DNA of 64,000 bases from Aplidium turbinatum (taxonomy: Eukaryota; Chordata; Ascidiacea; Aplousobranchia; Polyclinidae): contig OU964923.1 of assembly GCA_918807975.1 (NCBI GenBank), forward strand, positions 5,394,001-5,458,000. The letters are read 5' to 3'. A model generated the notes under the pieces. That model was given only the letters and a program-made list of their open reading frames with translations. It had not been told where the DNA came from and did no database searches. Position numbers and translations under genes: made by a program. Of the stretch, positions 11,401 through 21,826 are shown one piece after another (the stretch's first letter is position 1; every line of letters starts with the position of its first letter).

Positions 11401-14009
11401 CCAAGACTGGAAAACGACCGTTCCTGTGATGAAGGCAAATATTCCGAAGATCTTTCAGGTAATGCAAAACCCACATTGGGTCTTTCTTGCATTGCACACG
11501 ATTGTTCAAAAGTTGAAGACAAACTCTGCAACTTGCTTTGAGAAGATATGTTAGTTGAAAGTGTGAGATCTTGTACTGGTGGAAAAGAAGTGACAGGCAC
11601 ATTTTCCGATGATTGTGAAGACAGACTGGGAGTTTCAAATGGCATAGGAGCATCATGTATCGCTAGTTTATATTCATGGGAAACTTGGGGATGCGAAGAC
11701 TCTTGTTCAGAAGATTTTGATGAGGAATAGTCCACAGAGGATCTGAAGGACTCCGGTGGATATCGAGATGCAGATGGCTCGCATGATGCTTCGGTGCATG
11801 TGGTAGGATTGCTTTCAATTCCGCAAGGCTGATGTGGTGTGCTTGGAAAAGAGGATGAAGAAAGTGAAGAGGACTTTTTTAGGTTAGAACTCGTTGATGA
11901 TTGACCAAAAATAGGACCTAAAAAATATTTTTTTTGTAAATAATCATACAGAAGAAACATGCCATTGGCATTAAACACGATACCTCGTTATTCCATCAAG
12001 CAAACATAGCGATCAAAATCTGTTTTAGCTAAACACTAAATACATTACGTCAGGCATTTTTAATTTACAAGATATTCAAATTGCAACAACTACAAACTCT
12101 AAAATTGAAACGAACTGGTCTTACATTCATGCTATTTACTGATTAAAGATCATGTTAATTTTAGATCCGAAAACGTTTACACTTATTATTTTGTTCTTTC
12201 ATCATAGTAAATGTCGTCTTTTTGCTTGCTTTTTTTTTAATATAATTATAAATGTAGGTAATCTAAGATTAATAACTTATACCATTACAGCACACCTTGA
12301 AAGGCTCTCAACAACCTTGTCTTGAAATACCGCTCAGATAAGCATATTGGTGATATCGTTCTCAGGTCCAAAGGTAATTCATTTACTTTCAGTGAGCTAT
12401 CCATAGCCACAATAATTAAACGACCAGTGTATTGCTTGCTTTCATCCTCTAACATGTTTTCAATGGCCATATCAGCTTTGAATGTTATCCAAAAGTTGTC
12501 CATAAACTGCCTGACAATATTAGCTGAGGTCACAGATCAGTACCATTAGTGCTAATAGCAAAACTATGATGAAATAAAACAATATGACCGAGACAGAAAA
12601 ATCCATTATTTTTACATTGATTCAACCAGGGATGTGAAGTCGAGTAAAAATTATATGACTCCAACTCCTCCTCGGCCAGCATTTATAAGGGTTGCCAGAT
12701 TTTTTTAGGGTTTTGTCATTTTTCATTATTGAAATTGAAATGGCAACTTTTCCAAAACCGGCAAGCGCAAACACTCCTATTTTCTGCTAAATTTTAAGAG
12801 CGTAATACAGAAAACAAGAAAAATTATTTTGAAAACAGATTGTAACAAAAATTTTTATTGTTTATCGTTTTGTATCAAATCAAGACGAAGTCAGCCCTTT
12901 TTTGATCACTTTGACTCTGGACTTGCCAAATTGTTCCGTTTACACACAGGGTCTTAGATTCAATGTCTGCTGACAAATTTTGTTTTTTGGGAAAATATTA
13001 CCAGTTAGGTATGCCATAACAATAAATTTAATTTGTCATACAGTGAGTATTTACACTTCTATCACTGACAGCTTCTATCACATCTCTTGATTTGTAGAAT
13101 AACCCTACACAATCAACTAAATTTTAAATAAAAAACTCAGAAACACAATCGATGATGCAAAAATGAAATATATATAATACAGAAAGTTACTAAAAAATTC
13201 TACTAATAGACAATTTCAAACAAATTTTATGAATTAATTTAGGAATTTCAAACTTCCCACACTTAATCACCTACCTTGATACAACTATACATGTATATCT
13301 GCATTGTTTTAAGGCATTAGCAAAGAACTTAGTAGCAGGTATTCCAGGAGAAGTATCTCTGTTAATATCCAGAATGCTCAAATTCAGTGGTTCAATTTCT
13401 TTCAAAAGACTCTGCAACATGTAAAAACATTTTTTTTCTTATAAACAAAATGGCCTTCAAGTGTTTATGCATCAAGTCCATGATCAGAAGGAAGATATGA
13501 CATGAAGGCATGTGCATGGCAGGTGTCAACATGATGGTCATCATGGCATTTCGGTCTAAAGAATTATTGTGAAATGTCATCTGCATTTATGTTTGCCAAT
13601 ATGGGATGGGCCATTGGATCAAGGAGTAAAATCAGGACAAGCCGTTCTCAAATAACAGCATCTGCTGAGTCCACACATGCAGTCATGCACACATCACGTC
13701 AACGCATGAATAGTTTTAACACATGCAAGAATTCAATGTGCTTTGTATATCTACCTGAGCATTGTAGAAATCTCGAACAGGATCATATACTAAAAACACA
13801 TCACGTGAGTATTGGCTATTGCTGCAATATTTTGCACTTGTCGTAGTAGAAACATCATTTTCTGGTTTAGAGATTCCATATAGTTCATCAGCAGGGATTG
13901 TGGGGTGTGAGTACGATGAATCCTTTTTAAAATCCTCTTCTGAGGTATTTGAAAATGATTCGTCTTTTGAAAAACTGTTTATAGAAGTATTTTCAGCCAT
14001 CACAGACAT
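2451..14009 (-). CDS. TIR-domain adaptor-like protein with long Ser/Pro-rich tail (9 exons)
   Basis: Coding exons in transcript order: 14009-13755, 13411-13275, 12510-12296, 11917-11280, 11085-11036, 10463-10362, 8261-8149, 7799-7687, 2723-2451. All junctions are GT-AG and every phase matches, giving 631 codons plus a stop. Residues about 68-202 form a TIR domain: strand A region 'DVFLVYDP', BB-loop-like 'RDTSPGIP', 'CIVVSRQFMDNFW', then 'GRLIIVAMD' and a box-3-like 'ERYFKTRL'. The rest is Ser/Pro/Asn-rich and acidic, with no recognised domain and no clear RHIM. TIR domains pass Toll/IL-1-type signals by TIR-TIR contact in the cytosol; which pathway is inference. MyD88-like or TICAM-like are the nearest guesses; no death domain was found before the TIR. 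The reading stays open for 14 codons upstream of ATG 14009 to an acceptor near 14041, so further 5' exons are possible. The weakest splice call is the exon-4 donor (GTTTCA). Confidence 0.8.
3773..3850. repeat. Palindromic MITE (AACGTCTG-centre family)
   Basis: Arms begin CCCAGACAG and run through 'ATCAGCCATTTTGTAC' to a centre 'AACGTCTGCTGACGTT'; the right arm complements the left through 'GTACAAATGACTGAT'. Same family as 37851-37938. Confidence 0.7.
5432..5518. repeat. Palindromic MITE (AACGTCTG-centre family)
   Basis: CATACAGCA tip, 'TCATTTTTACATTGAT', a perfect centre 'AACGTCTGCAGACGTT', and the mirrored right arm ending TGCTGTATG. A shortened relative lies at about 5640-5690. Confidence 0.75.
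6622..6870. repeat. About 250-bp foldback repeat
   Basis: The left arm 'ATGATGCGTTCTACTGGTG' through 'TCTGCTTTTACTCCGACG' is mirrored by 'GTTTCGTC...CATCGGAATAAAAGCAGA' through 'CACCAGTAGAACGCATCA'. A loop of about 40 bases separates the arms. The minus strand of the left arm and the plus strand of the right arm both read 'GTCTGATTGACGAAAC'. Confidence 0.65.
7493..7579. repeat. Palindromic MITE (AACGTCTG-centre family)
   Basis: CCCAGACAGCAAATCAATCA ... TGATTGATTTGTAGTCTGGG, with a partly decayed centre. It sits just beyond the eighth exon of the TIR gene, in the following intron. Confidence 0.75.
8703..10238 (+). CDS. LINE reverse transcriptase ORF, 5'-truncated but open
   Basis: A single 511-codon open frame. 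Visible reverse-transcriptase blocks: 'GFMPGKGT' (about 60-67), 'FVDLEKAFD' with D94, 'HQGSVLSPL', and catalytic 'YADD' at 183-186, then the thumb. Residues 239-283 form a C4-H-C3 zinc finger of PHD spacing (C239, C242, C253, C256, H261, C264, C277, C280). The C-terminal part ('CYLG', 'LYGSETW', 'RWYGHV', 'RGRPRRTW') is typical of RTE-like and related non-LTR elements. The endonuclease half is absent and recognisable coding begins near residue 13. The frame is strikingly purine-rich compared with its surroundings. The listed first codon is TTG and is unlikely to be a true start. The ORF runs antisense inside an intron of the TIR gene. Confidence 0.88.
   Translation: MSIHLPELQKLPVMFKRKGDVRSCSAYRGVKLLEHGMKIVERILEKRLRTLVKLNDMQFGFMPGKGTVDALFILRRMQEEYREKQRKLYMCFVDLEKAFDRVPRKVMEWAMRKRGIPEVIVRAVMSMYEDARTKVRVGSNYSNEFFVKVGVHQGSVLSPLIFAIVVDVVTEGVREGLLSEILYADDLVLTSNSMEGLERKFEKWKEAFETKGMKVNLEKTKVMVSGAEGTVVESKVDPCGICGKRVMRNSMQCKECGKWVHARCANVKRAATRLAKCFVCGKCSKGRNEVEGHDDEFCHGIETVTDFCYLGDRINGSGGCEAAVTTRARLGWAKFRECGEMLYGRKFSLRMKGKVYRSCVRPAMLYGSETWILRESELAILRRTERSMVRAMCGVKTRREKRTEELLDMLEMRETIDQLARANGVRWYGHVIRREEGSFLRKALDIKVDGKRKRGRPRRTWKQQVKDEFKKVGLKEEDARDRVKWRKGIKTIAARKQSATSTSGEQTDDGL
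8730..10252 (+). mobile_element. Non-LTR retrotransposon copy (RTE-like), 5'-truncated
   Basis: The element covers the reverse-transcriptase frame and ends in a short GATGAT... microsatellite (about 10231-10250), the kind of simple-repeat 3' end known from RTE-type LINEs instead of poly(A). The 5' boundary is judged only from loss of protein similarity. An undamaged frame of this length implies a recent insertion. Confidence 0.75.
12588..12991. repeat. Palindromic MITE split by a later insertion
   Basis: The left half (to 12626) and the right half (from 12957) match the two sides of the family palindrome. Between them lies a 330-bp element with its own 8-bp target duplication. Confidence 0.65.
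12627..12956. mobile_element. hAT-like MITE inserted in a palindromic MITE
   Basis: Begins CAGGGATGTGAAGTCGAG, a tip type common to small hAT elements. It is flanked by GATTCAAC (left) and GATTCAAT (right), an 8-bp duplication with one difference. The right terminus is decayed and does not mirror the left well. No coding frame seen. Confidence 0.6.
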
Positions 14010-14051
14010 TATCTTAACACAACAGCAAAAGTTTATTGACCTAAAAAACAA

Positions 14052-16110
14052 AATTCGTTCATGCTCATATATTGAATCACTAACATTTTAAACAGCTCAT
14101 ACATGATATCAATGTTACTTGCTAAAACATCTTGCACTATTCGTAAATTTGTTGGCTTAAATAAGCAAAAATAGAGAAAAATCATAAATTTAATCAAGAA
14201 ATTGCATTTTATATGAATTCCAAAGAAAAGCAGCATGCGCCTTCTGATGCTCCGTGGCTATCAAAACATGTTCTCTTTGTGAATGTAATAGAAAAATTAT
14301 ACTATCTAAAGAAGTTGTCACAAGGAAAAAAAAATTCACTTCCAATCTTCCAAGTGACAGTAACGCATTTGAACTAAAGTCAAAACCTTGGCACAAGCTG
14401 TTGCGCCAATAATAAATGAGTTGAATAGTTTTTCATATTTGCAAAGTGCACTTGGAGATTATGAAAGCAAAGATAGCAAAAGGAAAGTTGTACATTGATT
14501 GTCGAGTTTAGTGGTTTAAAAAATGTCATGAAAATGTTTTCAACACCCTTTGACATTGATGTGAATTGTCAAGTCAATGTCAACACACGTCCAAAAGGAA
14601 TATGTTGCATTGCAAGGCTTTTCTCTGAAAGCTAAATTTTTGTCGAAAAAAGTTTTTTGAATTTTACAAAGTACCGGTATGCTTATTAATACTAGTATAT
14701 ACTACAAAGAAGATTTTAAATTAACTAATAATTTAATTTGTTTAAAAGCACTTATATTGGCGTGCCTTTTTTCCAACATGAAGTTTTGTAAGTTTATGAT
14801 ACATATTAAAGCAAACTTTCAAATGGACAATACTACTCTCCGCAAAATAGCATCAAGTACGAAACTAAATATTACAAATATTTAACAGAAAAATACCTTT
14901 AGATTTTATGCCTTTACCCGAAAATTCACATTGAAATATGGGAGTTGGTATAGAAGTTCCCCCTCCCCCTTTGGTAACTCATGACAAAAACAGGACTTGA
15001 CCAAACAGGTGAAACTACTTTACCTTTGCTTTACTATTCACACACTTCAATACACATGTTTTGGTCAATTCCTCTAAAGTTGTCATGAGCTACAGTGAAG
15101 CAAGATTAGCTGACAAATCTTATACATAGTAGCCAAAATTTTTACACTAAAGTGAAGTGGAGTAAAAACTTGACCAAATGAAACTTTTCAGTAAATGAGT
15201 AGGCTACCGTATGATGTTATTTAAGAATCATATATGATCTACAACAGTTTAGGGCTTCAACAATTGCTACTTCAAATTATCAATTATTTACACAAATCCT
15301 AGACTCACTGTAAAAAATTTCATAAGCTTATGCAGCGGCATTTTTATTACCGTATAGAAGCTAAAGCTAAAAAACCTGATAGTTAAAATGTGCTGTGTCT
15401 GACTGACTTGCAATGATTTTTTACAAGCAGTGACTGTGACTCTTTGATAATAATAATATATAATGCTTGGTTTTATACAGCGCTGTATCCATCGCAGAAT
15501 GCGTTGCTCCTCAGCGCTTTACAAAGCAGACAGTGTCCATGCAGCCTAAGAGTTCATCATCAAAGAACACTTATGAAGTTGCTAAGGTCTTAACGGTGTG
15601 TTCTCTTAGACTTGATGGAGTATATATTATAAACGTAAACAAACCATTGTGAGTGACAACACTAACGTTTAGCAGGCCTACATTTAAGCTTCCCAAAACA
15701 ACATGCCTCACCATTTCAAGTCATTTATGATTTTACCAAATAACTTACAGCTCTTTCGTTGCCATCCTGTTGTGCTGATAGACACTCAATTTGTATGTAC
15801 TTTTTGTTTGTTTATCGCCAGCAAAACAATAAAGTGAACTGAACTTTCAATTGTTCACTATGGCAGCACTAACGCCAGTATTGCCAGATTATTCTTGCAA
15901 TTCTCAGTTGCACTCTTATTTCTCAGCTGACTTTCATGCCAAAGACGCTAATCAAATGCTTAATTATTTAACTTATTTTGCAAAAATTTAAATTTAAATC
16001 TAACAAAATTTAAACAGTAGGCGGTGGTTAAAAGGCAGATTCAAATGCGCTCACCAAAACCATGACCAAAGGAAACTTAGCAAACATGCAAACATGCATA
16101 AAACAAACAT
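14052..16110. other. Intergenic stretch without a confirmed gene
   Basis: AT-rich with many stops. Minus-strand pieces near 14080-14160 and 14337-14400 are flanked by acceptor- and donor-like sites and could be 5' exons of the TIR gene, but their phases do not join exon 1 cleanly. A tail 'AATAAAGTGAACTGAAC' near 15829 resembles repeats at 22560 and 33900-34040. Confidence 0.4.
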
Positions 16111-16356
16111 CAGTGGCGTAGGTAGGGAATGTGCCGCCCGGGGCGGATTCAGATTTTGCCGCCCGGGGCAAATTCAGATTTTGCCGCCCCTTCAAGAAAA
16201 AGCATGTGAAAATGAAATGCATTTTTTTATCAGCACTGCAATACACAACGTGCTTTTTTTAATTTGCGGTGTAAAGTCAGACGAACGTACCATTATAATT
16301 TCGTAATCTAAATGCGAAAGCACAAAAACTGCTACAGATTTAAAATGATCAATTTA

Positions 16357-16860
16357 CAGTGATGTACGCGCATACAAAAAATATTGACGCCGTCAGCGTA
16401 AATGCAAAACCATACGCCGTATGCGTCAACGTAACTTGTAAAAAAAGTTGGCGGCGTCAGCGCATACACTAGCGTACCGTAAACTCATTTTGTTTGCTTT
16501 GTGCCAAACATTCACACGGTATAAACCACTCGAAACAAACAAGTTTTATTTTGAATTTCCACGAAGAAACACAAGCATCTGAAAGTGTTCATCTGACATT
16601 TTGCTGTGTTTTGGTTCCAATCTGTCTTTGCCCATTGCAAACATTCTTTCAACTGCAGCGCTGGAAGGTATTGGCGTGTTGTAGCGAAAAAAATACATTA
16701 AAAAGTATGCGTTAATGGTTAACGCTATGCGCTAAAAAACTACGAAAACTATACGGCGTAGCCTCAAGCGACAACTATCCAAAAAAAAGTGGCCGCAAGC
16801 GTTAGCGTAAACAAAAAGTCTACGCCGCAGACTGCGGCGTAGGCTATACGTACATCTCTG
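16357..16860 (-). mobile_element. hAT transposon remnant
   Basis: Tips CAGTGATGTACG (left) and, on the minus strand, CAGAGATGTACG (right) form an inverted repeat with runs of TACGCCG-like motifs just inside. A transposase C-terminus lies within. The flanking 8-mers do not match, so the boundaries or the target duplication have decayed. Confidence 0.65.
16546..16680 (-). pseudogene. hAT transposase C-terminal dimerisation fragment
   Basis: The minus strand encodes 'NTPIPSSAAVERMFAMG' followed by 'KMSDEHFQMLVFLRGNSK' and a stop. This is the hATC pattern: a TP-PSSA-ER-F block, then L/MSDE-F-ML-FL. Only about 44 residues remain. DDE-type catalytic regions are absent, so this copy cannot make transposase. 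Confidence 0.75.
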
Positions 16861-16940
16861 GTATTGAGTAATGATAGCCTACAAGTGTCCGGTATACAAA
16901 GAAGAGCATCATGCTATGTTATAATAATGTAACTTACTGT

Positions 16941-17805
16941 CAAGCCTGCGGCCATGGCCGCTAAGTAGTGCTTGAATGACCGCCGATGCTACCTCCTCAA
17001 TCGACCAAGTTTGGCCGCCGGTCTCTTCTAGCCAATTATTTAATTTCGCAATAGAATGATCGTTGATTCACTGTCGAAAATATGTAGTATCAAAGAGTGA
17101 CGTAAAATTAGGTCAGCGCGTCATAATCGCCACTGTTGCATTGTGCTGGAATATTAATTTGGTATTGATGGAATATATCCATCTGCGATCATCAGCGCTG
17201 TAAGTCTTGTTTAACAAAGTCTTACTCCGAAGTGCTAATTTACATCGGCTGGCAATATTGTCGTTTTTATGTCGATTCGATGTTGTCGGACATTGAATCG
17301 TTAATGTTAAAAAGGAGAACTAGGTTAGTAGGCATCCGAGGGGAAAACATTTTTTGATCATATTTTGAAAAATTATGCTTTTTTTAGTACCGGTAATGTC
17401 TTTCACATCATTGAAATACTTATCTTATTACCTTGCCGTCATGGTCAACATATGTCGAACATTGGTTTTCGTTGTTAAAAAGAATTCTAGGGGAGTGGCG
17501 AACTTCTTTTAAATCAGCCACATTGAAGAAACTCGTGCTAGCGTCGTTAGATGGTCCCGCAGTACTGGATTACAATCCCAATAAAGCAGTCATTGCCTGG
17601 TGCAACGATTCTATTGTAGGACGTTGCCCAGGCCCAGACTTCAACAACGCTAAGTGATCATTTTAGCATTGTTGCAAGTTTCTATTTACTTGTGCTATCG
17701 TTATTTTTATTTTGTATTTTGGCTTCCATGCACATAGATTTGGCTGTCGAGAAGGAGCTCCGGTAGGCGACGATGGCTGCCAAAAAAAACGAGTTTTAAG
17801 GCCTG
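16941..17805 (+). mobile_element. Unclassified DNA element, copy 1
   Basis: It aligns along its length with 32494-33320: 'TTCTTCTAGCCAATTATTTA', 'TTACATCGGCTGGCAATATT', 'GATTCTATTG.AGGACG', 'TTCAACAACGCTAAGTGATC'. The ends read CAAGCC... and ...TTTTAAGGCCTG. A short plus-strand frame (17433-17657) ends 'DYNPNKAVIAWCNDSI' ... 'DFNNAK' and resembles the C-terminus of a transposase I cannot assign. Confidence 0.6.
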
Positions 17806-18221
17806 TAGGCTACTGTGTTGCAAAATTTTGTGCCGTAAATATTATTTTGAGGCAAAAATGAAAGATTATAATTAGGCTAAAAGCGAATAGCAGAAATTGT
17901 TATATTGCAAAATGTGCAGTAGCTTACATGACTTTAAAAGGGCACCATTGACCCCCTGCCCCTCCATCTGCAGAAAAATTGAGGGCAGGGAGGCATCCGC
18001 TTCCCCTGCCCCCCCCCCCCCCCGCTTCCGGTGCCCTTGGTGTCATGGTAAAGCCATAGCGACAAAATTAAAACAATGTAAGTTAGCAGAGTCTTTTGAG
18101 TCTTAAGGGTTTTTATCAATAATATTTTGTAAATTTTCGATAACTTTGTAAATTTTATGTTGTATGTTATTCACTCGCAGGATTTACATTGGCATGATGC
18201 GCAAAACATCGATGAAGCAAT

Positions 18222-19821
18222 CAGTGGCGTATTTAGAACGTTTCTTAGGGGGGGCCAAGACATTGTGTCAGTCAGCCGCGTAGCGGCTGACTTGGCGGCT
18301 GGATGCCAATGGGGGTCTCGGAGTAGTACACACGGGGTAGTTTCAATGGTAGTAGCCTACACAGAAAGCTCAAATTCGTTGAAAATGGATGGCTGTTAAT
18401 CGGTTCAAATTTTTCTATTTGGGTTAAAATTAGATTTTTTGACCCTTTTAATAAGGGTGGGGTATACCAAAATGTCATATGATGCGTCAGAACGGGGGGA
18501 GGAGGTTAGATAAAACCGTCAGAATACTGTCAGGCAGGGGAGTCCAGAATCAAGAGAGAATCCGTAGAAGTAAGTTACTGTTCCAATCAATGAACCAACA
18601 AAAGATATCATCACTTCAGAACATAGGCTAAACAGTAAGTTAGTCCTTCCGACCTCGAATACCTTTTGAAAATTCTCGGCGATTTGCAACGACAATTTAC
18701 AGTTCCATGCTATGGCTGCGCTTGGAAAATCTATCAATAACTGCATCATACTCGAGTAGAATATCCTTGTTTAAATACATCTGAGCTAGACCATCCAAAC
18801 GTGGCTCGGCCATGGTCGTGCGGTAATAATTTTTCAGGTACTTTAGTGAACTGAAACATCGCTCATTGGAGGCAGTTGTAATTGGAAGCGTAGCAAAGAT
18901 TCGAAATAATTTATGGGTAATCGGATTAGTGTCGAGTTGTTCAGCAGCTTGACACGCATCCAGAAGAGTCGCAGGTCGTTTATCCACAGAAACTGCAAGC
19001 CAATTTGCTCTCCATCTTCGCAACTCAATGGCATTGAGTTGTTGAACCAAAGCAATTGCTTGGTTCAACATCCAGCATTTCATGGTAGAAGTCGAAAATC
19101 TCGTCGATCGGCAGTCCTCATCTTCATAAATCAATGACGGCAGAAGTGTGCTGACTTTAAAAGCTAGCGAGCAGTGCTCATTGAATCTCTCGTGAATTAG
19201 TGCCATGCAATTGTCAAGAAAAGGAAGAAAAACTGTTTGTTTAAAATAGATCTCCCCAGTTTCAGCTGGAATGTTAGGTTGATGTTGTTGTCTCTGAGGT
19301 GCTCTCCGGGGCATTCGGATTTCTTCGCCAAAACTGAGCAAGCCTTGCCAAGAAGTTGGTGAAAAAGCCTATTATCGCTCCTTAGGTCTTGCAACACAGT
19401 TAGTACGTAGCTACTAACATTCACCATTGCAGAATTCAACGTAGCCTAGTCTATGTGTAACTTAGGTCCTTGCAGGAACTTATTTGTGGTGCTGCAGCAC
19501 CATTAGACGAGCCGCCACTGTATGCAGTGTATACTAATGATTGCTTGCGTAATTAAATATTTTTAACTTACTGTAATCAAGATTAAACTAGAAGTTGATT
19601 TGGAAACTCAGAATAATATTGGCAAATTGTATCGCAAAAAGTAGCTCGCGCTACCCAAAAAGTAACCCCCCCCCCTCGCGCTAGGATGAATCATCCAAGC
19701 AATTATGTCTTCTGCTACAATTTTTTTTTTGCAAAATTTGTAACTTATATATTTTTATTTTTTTTACCTGATCATTAGGGGGGGCCATCGCCTCTTATCC
19801 TCCCCCCTAAATACGCTACTG
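18222..19821 (-). mobile_element. hAT transposon with 8-bp target duplication
   Basis: The left tip CAGTGGCGTATTTAG and the right tip (minus strand) CAGTAGCGTATTTAG form terminal inverted repeats, followed by G-runs on both sides. GAAGCAAT flanks the element exactly on each side (18214-18221 and 19822-19829). At 1.6 kb it is shorter than a full hAT and holds only the 3' part of a transposase gene, so it is an internally deleted copy. Confidence 0.85.
18697..19439 (-). pseudogene. hAT transposase, C-terminal part
   Basis: The main frame (19341-18697, 214 codons) contains 'TLPITTASNERCFSSLKYLK' followed by 'MAEPRLDGLAQMYLNKDI', the hATC dimerisation domain of the zinc-finger MYM / P52rIPK-like hAT group. 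The preceding piece (19439 to about 19330; 'LQDLRSDNRLFHQLLGKA') continues the same protein in another frame, so at least one frameshift separates them. The N-terminal DNA-binding and catalytic regions are missing. Confidence 0.8.
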
Positions 19822-19965
19822 GAAGCAATAAGTCAACTAGTTGGTCTTTGCTTATATTTTGACTTTTATCAGATGAACGTTGTAACGAGTGCTAGATATA
19901 ATAATAATAGGATAATTATCCTGATGAACATACAAACTTTTCATGTTTAATATTTCTGAATGTGT

Positions 19966-21500
19966 GTAGTTCATAGGCCTACCATATTTTCATCGCCTAA
20001 AAAGAGGACAAAAGACTGGCTGCTCTCTAGCAGCCTTCCAGTGTAGTCCGGGAACATCGTGAATCTGGAGTGGTAAAAGGATAGACCCTCGGCCCCAGAA
20101 GCTCAGACGACGACGACGAGGACACGTTTCGCCAGCGGATAAAATACAAGTAGAATGTTACGTATGAATAATTTTTTACATCTTTTTGGATAAATTATAA
20201 ACGTATGCAGGAAAAGTTACAGCAAAAAAACAGACACAAAAAAGCCGACACAAAAAAACAGACAAGTTTGTTTTGTTTCTCGAAATCCGATTTGTTGGAT
20301 TTGTGCGATAAAATAATAATGTGACGTGATAATGTCATAGAAATGTGACAAATCAGGCAATATCTGCAGGTAGCCATGCCTTAACTTTTTTTAGAAAAAA
20401 AGATCAGCTTTAACGAAATCATAAAATTACTTGCACGAAATAGAATTGCAGTTGTGCACGGCGGTTAATGAGATGCTAAGGACAGACTCAACTAAAAGGC
20501 TGTTTCTTTCCTTGTACCATTGTGGCTGCATCATAGATCAAAGTCATTCTACATTTGCACCCACATAAGTTGCAAGTATCCATGCCACGATTTATTTTGA
20601 AATAGGCTATATGTTATGCTTAGTGCACTTTGGATATTTTTTCGATTTACTTTACTTGACGAATTAGCCAAACTATTGTTGGTAATCAGCAAGGTTTACA
20701 AGCGTTGAATCAATACAAAATAGACCTGGGTAAAATAATAATTGTTGTAAAGCTATGAGAACCTTAAAATGTAAATATGTCAAACTCTTTTGCAAGTTTT
20801 TGCGTTTTTAATGTTTTATTTCTTTGTGATTTAGCCTACTCATTTTTTGTTTTTACAATTTTTTTAGTTTGTCCCATTTTTTTTCATAAATTGATTGATC
20901 AGATCTCCCCAAATGAGGAAATTTTCTCACAAGTGGATTTGCAGCTCCACTCGCATTCATCGCTGACCACTATTTGGTTACTTAAAGACAATCGCAAAGC
21001 AATGTATTATGCTTCAATGAACGTCTAAGATTGTTTAGAACAGCAGATCAAATAGTACGTCAATGTGTTTTTGAAAATCTATTAATCAGAATGTTGCATT
21101 GGTACAGAAATGGTAGGAAATTGCGAAAAAGTCACATAACAATGAAATCCTGTTGAAAATATGAGCAAGAAAACTGAAAATGTAAAAAAGAGGACACTTG
21201 AGCGTTTTTGGGTGTTCTCGGAGGACAATTTATTTTTCTTCAAAAAAGAGGACAAATCCTCTTAAAAGAGGAGATATGGTAGCCCTAGTAGTTCATATAA
21301 TATTTAAAAACCTTCACGCTCAAAACAGGTCACCTGAAAGAGTTAAATAAGCAACCTGCATGAACTGATGTGCCTAAGTTCTTGTTTGAAGCAACTTGAT
21401 GAACTGACCCCACTGCATCAATCGCTCCAACTTTTTGTAGCGCCACCTATGCGATGTGAAACGGTGTGCTTTCATCCACTCTGCTGTGCACCAGCGCGAT
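19966..21500. other. Repeat-rich intergenic DNA
   Basis: Contains a copy of a repeat ('GTGTAGTCCGGGAACATCGT' ... 'AGACCCTCGGCCCCAGA', about 20035-20120) that recurs near 28270-28740, plus (GAC)n at about 20105. Otherwise no frame of note. Confidence 0.4.
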
Positions 21501-21514
21501 AAACACATGTGTGA

Positions 21515-21700
21515 TTGTGTGAAGCTCCTCTCTCATCAAATACAATTGGGATTCTGAACGAACCTCTGCACTGGAATGTTGGTGCTGCAATCAGAACTCA
21601 GTGCATTGCAGGGTGCAAGTGGATAGTGCTTGATGCGCCAGTTTTTTTTCGTCAGGAAATTGAATTGCTGTTGTCAAAAATCAGTTCTTACGTGGATTAA
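21515..21700 (+). pseudogene. Possible CoaE-like (dephospho-CoA kinase) fragment
   Basis: A 61-codon frame includes 'AAIRTQCIAGCKWIVLDAPV', which resembles the region before the conserved 'VLDIPLLFE' of dephospho-CoA kinases. No P-loop or other CoaE motif is nearby and no exon partners were found. It lies about 130 bases before the exchanger's start codon. Chance similarity is quite possible. Confidence 0.2.
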
Positions 21701-21826
21701 GAATTTTATGTCCACAAAATGCATTGCATGACCCAGTCTTCAACTTTGCTTTTGTTGTTGTGATGATCAATCCCACTTCTGGAAAACTGAAAATAGAAAA
21801 TCACTGGTGATACAATAGCTGCAGGA

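Larger units (their letters stand above)
18140..19965 (+). repeat. Older repeat interrupted by a hAT element
   Basis: 18140-18221 and 19822-19965 together align with 54920-55130: 'TGTTATTC.CTC', 'GATGCGC.AAAC', 'GAAGCAATAA', 'TCAGATGAACGTTG.AAC', 'ACAAACTTTTCA'. The hAT element at 18222-19821 interrupts it. The conserved GAAACGTC-type motif suggests the end of a retroelement, possibly Penelope-like, but no protein is left to test that. Confidence 0.5.
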
